Origin: Limosilactobacillus mucosae DSM 13345
GTDB taxonomy: Bacteria > Bacillota > Bacilli > Lactobacillales > Lactobacillaceae
DNA: 64,000 nt
Assembly: GCF_001436025.1 (NCBI RefSeq)
Contig: NZ_AZEQ01000009.1
Location: 29,869 to 93,868 of the forward strand
Direction: 5' to 3'
How positions within the stretch are numbered: position 1 is the first letter of the stretch; each line of letters starts with the position of its first letter. The notes beneath the pieces were generated by a model. The model made no database searches, was not told the DNA's origin, and saw only the letters and a list, made by a program, of their open reading frames with translations. This document shows positions 33,851 to 41,606 of this stretch, in pieces. Both the position numbers and the translations under genes were made by a program.

Positions 33851-34079
33851 GGTTAATCACCTCATACCCATTTCGTTTAAAAGTGTCGATTACAAGGTGC
33901 TTATCAATATTCATCGCTAGACAGCCCCGATTGATATTGACGAAACGGCCAACCGTGTCAAGCATCCCAGGAATCTTGATCTTATCAAAGCCGGCTTCGA
34001 CCATGATAGCGACAAAATCAGGATCCTGTTGGGCCAGATCGTGTACTGGCCGGCTAAAGTCAACGGTTTTGATGGTCAT
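33843..34079 (-). CDS. DUF1858 domain protein
   Basis: A 78-residue protein with the DUF1858 pattern (VHDLAQQDPDFVAIMVEAGFD then GMLDTVGRF shortened here), a small domain often fused or linked to ScdA/RIC-type hemerythrin proteins. The ATG at 34079 is chosen, 7 bases after GGAGG; an ATG at 34094 overlaps that site. It overlaps both neighbours (20 bp with the DUF59 gene, 8 bp with the DUF438 gene), so the three are translationally coupled. One Cys (NRGCLAM) is present. Confidence 0.82.
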   Translation of the reverse strand: MTIKTVDFSRPVHDLAQQDPDFVAIMVEAGFDKIKIPGMLDTVGRFVNINRGCLAMNIDKHLVIDTFKRNGYEVINHD

Positions 34080-34392
34080 GCAGGCTACCTCCAATTCCTA
34101 ACTGACGGCGTGCTTTGGGCGACATTCTGGCAATACTCCAGACTGGATACCAGACCAGCTGGACGTGGGCATCACGAATACCAGGCACGTTTTGAGCGGC
34201 TTTTTCGATGTCATTTTGCAAAAAGCTGCTTAGCGGACAGCCGGGCGTCGTTAAACTCATCTTAATGCAACAACAGCTCTGCTCATCGACTTCAACTTCA
34301 TATATCAGACCTAGATCAACAATGCTGACGTTAAGCTCAGGATCGATTACAGTAGTGAGTGCGTCCCATACTTGTTGTTCAATTGGGGTCAT
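34060..34392 (-). CDS. DUF59/MIP18 family iron-sulfur assembly factor
   Basis: A 110-residue protein of the SufT/PaaD-like family: VIDPELNVSIVDLGLIY (near 16) and MSLTTPGCPLSSFL (near 45) with the conserved Cys. These proteins aid delivery or maturation of Fe-S clusters. It is the first gene of the operon with DUF1858 and DUF438 genes; AGGAGG lies 6 bases before the ATG. A rare CCC (Cys-Cys-Cys) run lies at about residues 40-42 in front of the conserved segment. Confidence 0.85.
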   Translation of the reverse strand: MTPIEQQVWDALTTVIDPELNVSIVDLGLIYEVEVDEQSCCCIKMSLTTPGCPLSSFLQNDIEKAAQNVPGIRDAHVQLVWYPVWSIARMSPKARRQLGIGGSLHDHQNR

Positions 34393-34564
34393 CTCATCCC
34401 TCCTAATCCATTTCTCTGCGCTTTATTTTAGCATGATCATCTGGTTTCTTTATTAATTTTTTGTTATTTAAAGTCAATATTGATCGAGTGCTCAACGAAA
34501 ATCAGCTTATTTTTTTGCTATCGTCGCCTGTTGACCATCCCTAGCAGCTGCCTCATTTAAAACT

Positions 34565-34606
34565 AAAAAGCTGGTTGGAAGATCAAGTGATTTTCCAACC
34601 AGCCTT
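34565..34606 (-). terminator. Terminator of gshA
   Basis: A 13-position stem (34568-34580 with 34594-34606) with a run of five T on the minus strand. Confidence 0.8.
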
Positions 34607-34623
34607 AACTTTTGGATCAGTGA

Positions 34624-36000
34624 TTATTCAGGTTTATTTAAGCGCCAGGTACCGCCAAAAAGATCGGAAGCCAACTCATTGGCACTGAGATTGCCGTTGT
34701 TTTCCTCAAATCCGCGGAATGGCCGCAGTGCTTGAATTGCACCGTCCTGATATTTGCGTGCTTGGTGCAGCGCATAGTCAACCAAGGAATTGTTTTTGAT
34801 TTTTTCGACCAGCTGCCCGCTTGGCGTCGTTTCGGGATGGTTGACCCGGTATTCCAGATCATCCAGGATTTCTTGATACTCGGGTCCGGCCTGAATCTGA
34901 TTGACGAACAGCTGCAGGTGACGAATCAAAGCCTTGGCAGTTGGTGCATACTCGCACGGCGCGGTCGGATCCTCCAAGGCCACGTGCTCATTCATCTCAT
35001 CGGCACGGGCAATCACGCGACCAGCCTCGCTCTCCTTTAATGATGGGCTCATGATGAAGTAGCCGGCCAGCAGGCGAATAAAGCGCAAAGTTCCCGTTCG
35101 AATCCCCACGGAACTGGTCGGATCCAGATCCAGCATGCGCAGTTCGATGTAGTCAACGCCTTCTTTGACCATCTTGTTTAAATCGCTGTTGCCCTTAAAG
35201 CGAACCTGTCCATGAAATTCGGCCGATGACTGCAGCTTGCCAGCCTTAACCGCGTTCATGACCTTCTTAGCATAGTTTTCAACCGAAGAGTAGTCGCCGG
35301 GGAATTTATTCTCAAAACCATACTTTTGGCTTTGACGAATGCTGCGGACAGGGCGTTTTAACGGCTGCTCGCCATTTTCAAAAAAGTTGGCCTCAGCAAT
35401 CGGACTAGCGCCAAATAAATAAGTCAAAAACCAGCGATAGCGCATAAATCCTTGAACGATGATCTGGTAAAGATAGTTCTGAGCAGCGACCTTGTTTTCA
35501 AAACGCTGCGGCAGCTGTTGATAGACCAGCTCCACCAAATCATCATTGATACTCATGTTGATATGCGCGCCAGATGGAGCCCCTTCTGAAATGCTGTGGT
35601 ACTTGAGCCATTCTTTAAAGTAGGCTTCTTTTTCGGGACCAGCATGTGCGATTTGAATCTTGGATCGATCCTTAGGCAAAATCGGCGGCATCGATAATGG
35701 CCAGAGCAGCTCGCCTGGTGCCAGCGCGGTTCTTAAAACGGTATTGATGCTGTACAGATAATGCATTGCATCAGTAGCATTGTCAGCCGGTGGCGTTACG
35801 ATCTCTGACATGGTTTCCAAAAAATCATTGGTGATCCATGGATTGACCTTTTCATCGCCAATCGTGTCGGGATATGGCTCTTGACTCAGATGACCGGTTT
35901 CATCCACCCGCTGCATCTCGATCTCCAGCCCCATCTTAAAGTCGGATGCCTCTAAAACGGCCTCATTGTCAAATATAATCTGTCCAATCTTGCTAAACAT
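34624..36000 (-). CDS. gshA: Glutamate-cysteine ligase
   Basis: A 458-residue ATP-dependent ligase making gamma-glutamylcysteine. FKMGLEIEMQRVD (about 21-33) is the ATP/glutamate site signature, with PWITNDFLETMSEIVTPP near 53, GAPSGAHINMSIND near 140 and DYIELRMLDLDP near 275. It lacks the ATP-grasp GshB extension of fused GshAB enzymes. In Limosilactobacillus, stand-alone ligases of this type also form gamma-glutamyl dipeptides, so true glutathione synthesis is not implied. It is monocistronic. Confidence 0.9.
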   Translation of the reverse strand: MFSKIGQIIFDNEAVLEASDFKMGLEIEMQRVDETGHLSQEPYPDTIGDEKVNPWITNDFLETMSEIVTPPADNATDAMHYLYSINTVLRTALAPGELLWPLSMPPILPKDRSKIQIAHAGPEKEAYFKEWLKYHSISEGAPSGAHINMSINDDLVELVYQQLPQRFENKVAAQNYLYQIIVQGFMRYRWFLTYLFGASPIAEANFFENGEQPLKRPVRSIRQSQKYGFENKFPGDYSSVENYAKKVMNAVKAGKLQSSAEFHGQVRFKGNSDLNKMVKEGVDYIELRMLDLDPTSSVGIRTGTLRFIRLLAGYFIMSPSLKESEAGRVIARADEMNEHVALEDPTAPCEYAPTAKALIRHLQLFVNQIQAGPEYQEILDDLEYRVNHPETTPSGQLVEKIKNNSLVDYALHQARKYQDGAIQALRPFRGFEENNGNLSANELASDLFGGTWRLNKPE

Positions 36001-36276
36001 TGGCTCGCCTCCCAGTGTTTATTAACTAAATTTGGTCTATTATAACGAAAATCTTATCTTTTTCAATCGTCTTAACGATTTTCTTTAATTCTTTTAATAA
36101 TAGTAGCTTGGAATTGAAATCAAGCGCCTGCTCGGATGTCAATTCAATAATTGTCGCTGAATAACCAGAGACTTTATAATTTAAAGCCACGCATATAAGA
36201 ATTAAAGTCCGTTTTGTGTCGAGAGCACCAGCGAAAACGATCTCAGACTATTAAAAACAAAATTATAAAAAATTAA
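36001..36276. other. Gene-free AT-rich interval
   Basis: Upstream region of gshA (minus) and of the trp-type leader promoter (plus). No gene or clear operator is seen. Confidence 0.4.
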
Positions 36277-36305
36277 TTGACATCTGTTTGAGATTAAAAT
36301 ATCAT
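36277..36305 (+). promoter_or_regulatory. Promoter of the trp-type leader
   Basis: Consensus TTGACA (36277-36282), exactly 17 bp, TATCAT (36300-36305). Confidence 0.8.
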
Positions 36306-36336
36306 GATAAAAATCAAACAAAGGAAGATTGTAAAC

Positions 36337-36384
36337 ATGAAATTTATGAGTCAATCATGGCAAAGTTGGCATCGGTTAAAGTAG
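36337..36384 (+). CDS. Tryptophan-type leader peptide (15 residues)
   Basis: MKFMSQSWQSWHRLK, with two Trp codons, begins 31 bp after the -10 and is preceded by AAAGGAAGA. It is followed by a candidate antiterminator and a terminator, then by a trpA remnant. By analogy with ribosome-mediated attenuation, stalling at the Trp codons when charged tRNA-Trp is short would favour read-through. With the structural genes gone, this leader can only make a short RNA now. Confidence 0.65.
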   Translation: MKFMSQSWQSWHRLK

Positions 36385-36439
36385 ACTTACATTTCAAAGG
36401 TGTAGGTTTGCTTCGTTTTACACTGTAAACAAAGAAGAC

Positions 36440-36503
36440 CTATGCTGGTACAATCTTCAACAAAAGAGCGACCGCATAGCCAATCAGGCCAATGCGGTTT
36501 TTT
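36440..36503 (+). promoter_or_regulatory. trp-type attenuator (antiterminator/terminator)
   Basis: Terminator: ACCGCAT (36471-36477) with ATGCGGT (36492-36498), an inner GCC/GGC pairing and a six-T run. Antiterminator: CTATGC-(T)-GGT (36440-36449) pairs with ACCGCATAG (36471-36479), nine pairs with one bulge, using the same arm. A third hairpin around 36404-36438 (TTTAC/GTAAA core) may be the pause structure. The two main structures exclude each other. Confidence 0.65.
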
Positions 36504-36572
36504 ATTTTCAAGTATCTGCTGGGTTTTCATCCTAAACCAATGAGATGGAGATCAAAGCAAGTCAAGCGCGCA

Positions 36573-36731
36573 CAGGGAGTCTGGAAAACTGAAAGCCAGA
36601 TCGAAGCTGCTTGTTAAGGGGCCATCGCAGGTTCAGCGATTGTCCGCCTGTGCGAAAAATACGGTCAAGACTGTGTTCAGCCGGTTGCCGATTATGTACG
36701 GTCAATGAAAGATGCCATTCGCGACCTTTAA
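36573..36731 (+). pseudogene. trpA: Remnant of trpA, C-terminal end
   Basis: In one frame the sequence reads WKTESQIEAAC, a stop (36615-36617), then GAIAGSAIVRLCEK and QPVADYVRSMKDAIRDL up to a stop at 36729. This matches the C-terminal part of tryptophan synthase alpha (the GVIVGSAIV phosphate loop and the FVRSLK-type last helix). A small deletion and an internal stop show decay. The rest of the gene and the other trp genes are absent. A hairpin (GATGCC-ATT 36711-36719 with 36730-36739) may be the old operon terminator. Confidence 0.7.
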
Positions 36732-36789
36732 TGGGCATCTTCCATTGATATTGATTATTTTTACTCGTTTAATATTATGTAAAATATAG

Positions 36790-36838
36790 AAATTAAAATA
36801 AAAGCCAGGTAGTTTCTAAGTTGAAGCTCCTGACTTTT
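36790..36838 (-). terminator. Terminator of the osmolyte transporter operon
   Basis: A 9-bp stem (36828-36836 with 36800-36808, one G-U) followed on the minus strand by a TTTATTTT tail. Confidence 0.65.
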
Positions 36839-36845
36839 TATGATG

Positions 36846-38375
36846 TTATTTTTTAATCAAATGATGCTCAACCAGATATTCATGGGCAACTTGACTGGCT
36901 TTTCGATGCTGAACCGTTACTTGATAGTTCATCTCCTGCATGTCTTTTTCAGTAATCTTACTAGCCAGCTTGTTCAGACTTTTAACAACCTGGGGATGCT
37001 TTTTGGCAAACGAGGCCTTCATTAATGGTGCTCCTTGGTAAGGCGGAAAGAAATGCTGATCATCTTTAAGTACCTTGAGATGATACTGGCGCACTTGCGG
37101 ATCCGTTGTATAGCCATCGACCAGATTAACGCGGCCAGCAGCAATTGCCTGATAGCGCAGCGCGGGCTCCATCGTCTTTACCTGATTGAAGTTTAAGCTG
37201 TATGCTGATTTGAGGCCCAGATAGCCGTCTTTTTGATTGGCAAAGTCCGGATCAAAGCCGGCCGTGATCTGATCATTGATTTTAGCCAGATCGCTGAGCC
37301 TGGTAAGCTGATGTTCCTTGGCAAAATCAGCAGTGACGGCCAGGTCGTAGCCATTTTGATACTTCATCGGCTTCAGATACGTCAGATCATACTCCTGCTT
37401 CAACAGACGCCGTGCCCGCTGGTAGGTCTTAACCGGATCATGCGGCGTCGATCGTTGGTCATGAACCAGCGACTGTAAAACGGTTCCGGTAAACTCAGGA
37501 TAGATATCGATCTGATCGTTGCGCAGCGCACGGAATAAAAAGCTGGTCCCGCCAAAGTTAGCTTTTAATTCGACCTTGGCATGCGGATCATCGTTTACAA
37601 TCAAATCTTTGTACATATGAATTAAAATATCAGGTTCGCTTCCTAGCTTACCGGCAATCACGATTGGCTCCGATTTACTTTGAAAGCTGCTCCAGCCTCG
37701 CCAGCCACCAAATCCGACCAGAGCAAGCGTGGCGACGACGATTCCCTGTTTCAAATGTTTCTTAGAAGCACCGACATATTTTAGCAGTGCCGACATCAAA
37801 AGCGCCAACAATGCTGACAGTCCCGCCCCAATGATCAGATAGGCGTTGTTGTTTTGATTGATCCCCAGCATAATGTAGGTTCCCAGCCCACCGGCACCAA
37901 TCAAAGCAGCAAGAGTAGCCGTTCCGATAATCATGACCAACGAGATGCGAATTCCAGATAAGATCACGGGCAGCGCCATGGGCAATTCCAGCCGCGTCAG
38001 CTTTTTCCAGCGCGAAAGGCCAAATGCCGTCGCGGCTTCTTCAAGATTTGGATCAACGCTGCGCAAGCCAGAATAGGTATTTTGATAGATCGGCATAATG
38101 CCGTAAACGACCAGGGCAATCAAAGCTGGGACGCTGCCGATCCCAACCAGCGGAATCAACAGTCCTAGCAGTGCCAAACTGGGAATCGTCTGCATCACTC
38201 CGGCCAGCTGCAAAACGATCTCGCCGGCATGTCGACTGTTTTTCAGCAACACTGCCAATGGAATCGCAATCAGCATGGCAATCACCAACGCCCAAAACGA
38301 TAACGAAAGATGTTCCCACAGTGCCTGCTCAATCTGACTTTTTTGCGTTGCGATCGTATTAAGCAATTCAGTCAT
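36846..38375 (-). CDS. Glycine betaine/carnitine/choline ABC transporter, permease-binding protein fusion
   Basis: A 509-residue fusion. Residues about 1-205 form a permease with five to six helices and the EAA-type loop (NLEEAATAFGLSRWKKLTRLELP shortened: EEAATAFG near 112). After a further membrane segment (about 212-225), residues 235-509 form the extracellular OpuAC/OpuCC-like substrate-binding domain (IVIAGKLGSEPDILIHMY, GGTSFLFRAL, YPEFTGT). This tethered design is common for osmoprotectant import in lactic acid bacteria. The ATG lies 1 bp after the ATPase gene's stop codon. Quaternary-amine specificity is by family. Confidence 0.88.
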   Translation of the reverse strand: MTELLNTIATQKSQIEQALWEHLSLSFWALVIAMLIAIPLAVLLKNSRHAGEIVLQLAGVMQTIPSLALLGLLIPLVGIGSVPALIALVVYGIMPIYQNTYSGLRSVDPNLEEAATAFGLSRWKKLTRLELPMALPVILSGIRISLVMIIGTATLAALIGAGGLGTYIMLGINQNNNAYLIIGAGLSALLALLMSALLKYVGASKKHLKQGIVVATLALVGFGGWRGWSSFQSKSEPIVIAGKLGSEPDILIHMYKDLIVNDDPHAKVELKANFGGTSFLFRALRNDQIDIYPEFTGTVLQSLVHDQRSTPHDPVKTYQRARRLLKQEYDLTYLKPMKYQNGYDLAVTADFAKEHQLTRLSDLAKINDQITAGFDPDFANQKDGYLGLKSAYSLNFNQVKTMEPALRYQAIAAGRVNLVDGYTTDPQVRQYHLKVLKDDQHFFPPYQGAPLMKASFAKKHPQVVKSLNKLASKITEKDMQEMNYQVTVQHRKASQVAHEYLVEHHLIKK

Positions 38376-38376
38376 C

Positions 38377-39309
38377 TTATCGCTCCTCTCTTTGTCCTAA
38401 ATAATGCAGCAGATCAGTTGTCTGAATTCTAAAACCCTGCCCCTGGTATTGAAAGCAAAGCCAGCCAGTCGTGTCAGGCGTAAGACTTGCCAGTTCAGCT
38501 ACCGTAGTGACGACGGCAGATTGATCAGCAACTGGTGTTTTTTGCACTAGTTTGGACGATAAGAGCGCGGTCATGGTGCCCAATCTTGGCCGCGCCGTTG
38601 CAAAAAAGTCGGCCACAAATTGATTAGCTGGCCGTTCCAAAATCTCATTTGGCGTGCCAACCTGCTGCAGCTGGCCATCGTTGATCACGGCAATCCGATC
38701 GCCCAACCGCAGTGCCTCTTGCATGTCATGGGTAACAAAAACAACAGTTGTCTTTGACTGGCGATGCAGCTTTAACAACAAGTCTTGCTGTTGAGTACGT
38801 AAAACCGGATCCAGCGCGCTGAATGATTCATCCATTAAAATAAGCTGGGGCTGCGTGGCCATTGAACGAGCGATCGCCACACGCTGCTGCTGACCACCCG
38901 AAAGCTCATCGGGATGCCGATCGATAAAATCGCTGGCGGGCAGACCAACCTGATCAAGCAGCTCCATTGAACGCTTGCGCCGATCGTTTTTATTGACGCC
39001 CTGCTGCTCAAGCTGAATGGCAATGTTTTCGCCAACCGTTAGATTAGGGAACAGGCTGCTGTCTTGTAATACGTACCCCATATGCAGACGCAGCTCGCGC
39101 AAGTCATAGTCTTTGACGCGTTTTTCATTCAAATAGACATTGCCAGTAGTCGGCGCTATCAGCCGGTTGATCATTCTAAGCAGCGTGGTTTTGCCGCTGC
39201 CGCTAGGACCAACTAAGACGAACAGCTCACCATCGTTGATCGTTAAGTTAATGTTTTTCAAGATAACATTTTGGCCGTATTGCATGCCGATCGCTTCGTA
39301 TTTAATCAA
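38377..39309 (-). CDS. Osmoprotectant ABC transporter ATP-binding protein
   Basis: About 310 residues. Walker A GPSGSGKTTLL (near 34), signature LSGGQQQR (near 135), Walker B LILMDE (near 155) and the switch His in FVTHD. The C-terminal third looks like a CBS or regulatory remnant of the OpuA/ProV type. I place the start at the TTG at 39309 because GGTGAT lies 5 bases upstream and the family begins MI-K-; an ATG at 39321 lacks a site. It is the first gene of the transporter operon and divergent from an Rrf2 regulator. Confidence 0.87.
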   Translation of the reverse strand: MIKYEAIGMQYGQNVILKNINLTINDGELFVLVGPSGSGKTTLLRMINRLIAPTTGNVYLNEKRVKDYDLRELRLHMGYVLQDSSLFPNLTVGENIAIQLEQQGVNKNDRRKRSMELLDQVGLPASDFIDRHPDELSGGQQQRVAIARSMATQPQLILMDESFSALDPVLRTQQQDLLLKLHRQSKTTVVFVTHDMQEALRLGDRIAVINDGQLQQVGTPNEILERPANQFVADFFATARPRLGTMTALLSSKLVQKTPVADQSAVVTTVAELASLTPDTTGWLCFQYQGQGFRIQTTDLLHYLGQREER

Positions 39310-39511
39310 TCTAATCACCATCTTTATTTGATGTAACCATTAAAGTTTCTTTTTGCATTCTACTCGATCTTTACTGCTTTGTAAATCGATATGCTTTGAC
39401 TTTCGTTAAATAAACAATTCATTTCGAACATTCTACTGATAGTCGTTGCTTTTTAAATTTGAATCATTTATATTAGATATAACTAATAAAGTTACAACAG
39501 GAGATGATTAT

Positions 39512-39955
39512 TTGAAGGTTTCCACTCGATTCAGCGACAGCATTCATATCTTGGCTTTCATCTGCATCTATCAAGGAAAAATCACGCTTTCCAGTAGCAA
39601 TATCGCCAGTTCACTGGAAACGTCACCAGTGGTCGTCCGTCGTTTAATGACATCCCTCAAGGAAGCTGGGTTCATTAAGACCAAGCATGGCACCCCCGAC
39701 CCCGAGCTGCTGGTGGATCCTCAAAAAATCACGCTTTTGGACGTCTACCTGGCAACTGAGGGACAGACGCCGCTTTTTACCATTGATCACAATACCAATC
39801 CGCAGTGCATCGTGGGCGGCAATATTCAATCAACGTTGGAAGACTATTATCATCATGCCGAAACAGCCGCCAAAGCCAAACTGCAGCAGATCACGCTGCA
39901 AGACGTTATTGATACGATTTTGGTTAAGCAGGCAGAAAAGGAGAAGCAATCATGA
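39512..39955 (+). CDS. Rrf2 family transcriptional regulator
   Basis: A 147-residue winged-helix regulator: STRFSDSIHILAFI (2-15), LSSSNIASSLETSPVVVRRLM (about 26-46), and the wing AGFIKTKHG. It lacks the three-cysteine Fe-S ligand set of IscR or NsrR, so it senses something else or is redox independent. The TTG at 39512 follows AGGAG by 8 bases; an ATG at 39446 has none. It overlaps the oxidoreductase gene by 4 bp (ATGA), so the pair is one operon. Confidence 0.85.
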   Translation: MKVSTRFSDSIHILAFICIYQGKITLSSSNIASSLETSPVVVRRLMTSLKEAGFIKTKHGTPDPELLVDPQKITLLDVYLATEGQTPLFTIDHNTNPQCIVGGNIQSTLEDYYHHAETAAKAKLQQITLQDVIDTILVKQAEKEKQS

Positions 39956-40812
39956 AATATACCATTACCGGAGCAACTGGACACCTAGGCCGCAAAGTCG
40001 TTGAACAATTGAGCCGTTTGGTTGACATCCAAGATATTCGCCTGGCTGTCCATACGCCTAGCAAGGCCCAAACTTTTTTGGATCAGGGCTATGAAGTCGT
40101 TAAAAGCGATTATTATGATGTTGAATCAATGACCAAAGCGTTTGCCGATACCGATGTCTTGATCTACATTCCAAGCATCACCTATGACGTTGCCAACCGC
40201 GTGCTGGAATTTGAAAACTCGCTAAAGGCAATGCAAAAGGCTGGCGTAAAAAATCTGGTTGATGTCAGTTTTATTGCCGACCAGCCCAATAATCCTTTCC
40301 AGATGGCAGGATATTATGCCTACCTGCTCGCTCGCCTCGCCGGTACCAAACTGAACTACGCGGTCGTCAAAAATTCGTTATATGCTGATCCGCTGGTGCC
40401 CTACCTGCCAGAACTAATTGAACGGCAAAATATCATCTACCCAGTCGGCGATCAGGCCATGAGTTTTATCACCCGCGATGACAGTGCCGAAGCAATTGCC
40501 AATGTTGCCGTCAAGCCTTACCTGCGTGATCAGCGGCAAATCTACCTGCTGACGCAAAAACAGAATTACAATATGGTTGAACTCAGCCGGATCATGACTG
40601 AGGCAACGGGCCAGGAGATTGGCTATGCCCCGGTTTCTTTGTCGGAGTTTGCCGACATCTATCGGGCTGAAGGCGATGGTGATGAATTGGCATCAATGTA
40701 TCATGCTGCTGCAATGGGGTTGATGAATGCCGTCACTGATGATTTCCAACACATCACCGGTCATGAGCCAATGCCAATGGACCAGTTCTTGCAGCAAAAC
40801 TACCAACGCTGA
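39952..40812 (+). CDS. NmrA-like NAD(P)-binding oxidoreductase
   Basis: A 286-residue atypical short-chain dehydrogenase of the NmrA/quinone-oxidoreductase-2 type. The N-terminal TITGATGHLGRKV is the dinucleotide-binding loop. VDVSFIADQP, then YAYLLARLAG occupy the usual catalytic area, without a clear Tyr-x3-Lys. It may be a redox sensor or a quinone reductase, and the coupled Rrf2 regulator supports a redox stress role. A terminator follows. Confidence 0.82.
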   Translation: MKYTITGATGHLGRKVVEQLSRLVDIQDIRLAVHTPSKAQTFLDQGYEVVKSDYYDVESMTKAFADTDVLIYIPSITYDVANRVLEFENSLKAMQKAGVKNLVDVSFIADQPNNPFQMAGYYAYLLARLAGTKLNYAVVKNSLYADPLVPYLPELIERQNIIYPVGDQAMSFITRDDSAEAIANVAVKPYLRDQRQIYLLTQKQNYNMVELSRIMTEATGQEIGYAPVSLSEFADIYRAEGDGDELASMYHAAAMGLMNAVTDDFQHITGHEPMPMDQFLQQNYQR

Positions 40813-40883
40813 TTGACAGCTTGATTTTTCCAATCATTCTACTGCGCGCATGCTGCAAACAGCACCAACCTATTCGATATATA

Positions 40884-40922
40884 AAAAACACTCAGTCAGT
40901 CAAAAAACTGCTGAGTGTTTTT
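40884..40922 (+). terminator. Terminator after the Rrf2-NmrA operon
   Basis: AAAACACTCAG and CTGAGTGTTTT pair (11 bp) around a 16-base loop, with a T tail. Confidence 0.8.
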
Positions 40923-40978
40923 AATCTAATTATAGTGCCTTTTCATAAGATTCCAGTTGTCAGTGGCTGGCCTTGAAA

Positions 40979-41018
40979 CCAAACAGTGCCGCAGCAAACT
41001 TGCTACGGCGCTGTTTGG
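40979..41018. repeat. 40-bp near-perfect palindrome
   Basis: CCAAACAG-GCCG-AGCAA and its complement with three mismatches span 40979-41018, two bases beyond the DUF985 gene's stop. It lacks a T-run. It may end that mRNA's 3' side or stabilise it. Confidence 0.7.
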
Positions 41019-41020
41019 TA

Positions 41021-41527
41021 CTATTCAGTTGGTAGTTTTTGGTACGCCACCCGTTTGATTACCTCAGCTTGCTTCGGATACTTAGCCAACAGCTGCTCTT
41101 GGGTAAACAATTCAAAGTCATGATAGTCAAAGCCCGGTGCTACGGCACAACTGACCAGCCCAAACGACGAATCGTCCAAGACCTCAGAACCAAAAATCGT
41201 TCCCGCTGGCACCCGAAACTGCAGCTGTTCACCATGTTCAATATCGCGGCCTAGGCGTACGTCTTCGTAAGTGCCATCTGGATAAAAGCAGTGTACGACA
41301 ATTGATGAGCCATCATGGAAATACCATAATTCATCATGAAGCAGCCGGTGCAGATGCGATGGCGAGCCCCCGTCCAAAATAAAGTAAATTGAAGTGTACT
41401 CGTAACGGCTGGCCAGGGATGTTTCATCATAACGCGTCTTGGCACTATGATAAACTTGACGATACCAACCACCTTCTGGATGTGGCGTCAGGTTGAGCTT
41501 TTCAATATATTCGTCTTTAGTTGGCAT
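41021..41527 (-). CDS. DUF985 cupin protein
   Basis: A 168-residue cupin of the DUF985 (YML079W-like) family: LTPHPEGGWYRQVYHS near 13, YFILDGGSPSHLHRL with the metal or ligand His residues near 48-60, DELWYFHDG near 65, and GTIFGSEVLD near 109. The reaction is not known; ligand binding or epimerase-like functions were suggested for the fold. It is monocistronic, with a long palindrome at its 3' end. Confidence 0.87.
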   Translation of the reverse strand: MPTKDEYIEKLNLTPHPEGGWYRQVYHSAKTRYDETSLASRYEYTSIYFILDGGSPSHLHRLLHDELWYFHDGSSIVVHCFYPDGTYEDVRLGRDIEHGEQLQFRVPAGTIFGSEVLDDSSFGLVSCAVAPGFDYHDFELFTQEQLLAKYPKQAEVIKRVAYQKLPTE

Positions 41528-41606
41528 GACATCAACCTCGCTTCTTTCTTTTATTGTAGCAAAGTTCGGTCATTTGCGCGGGCTGATCGTCAAAAAATTA
41601 TCCTGC

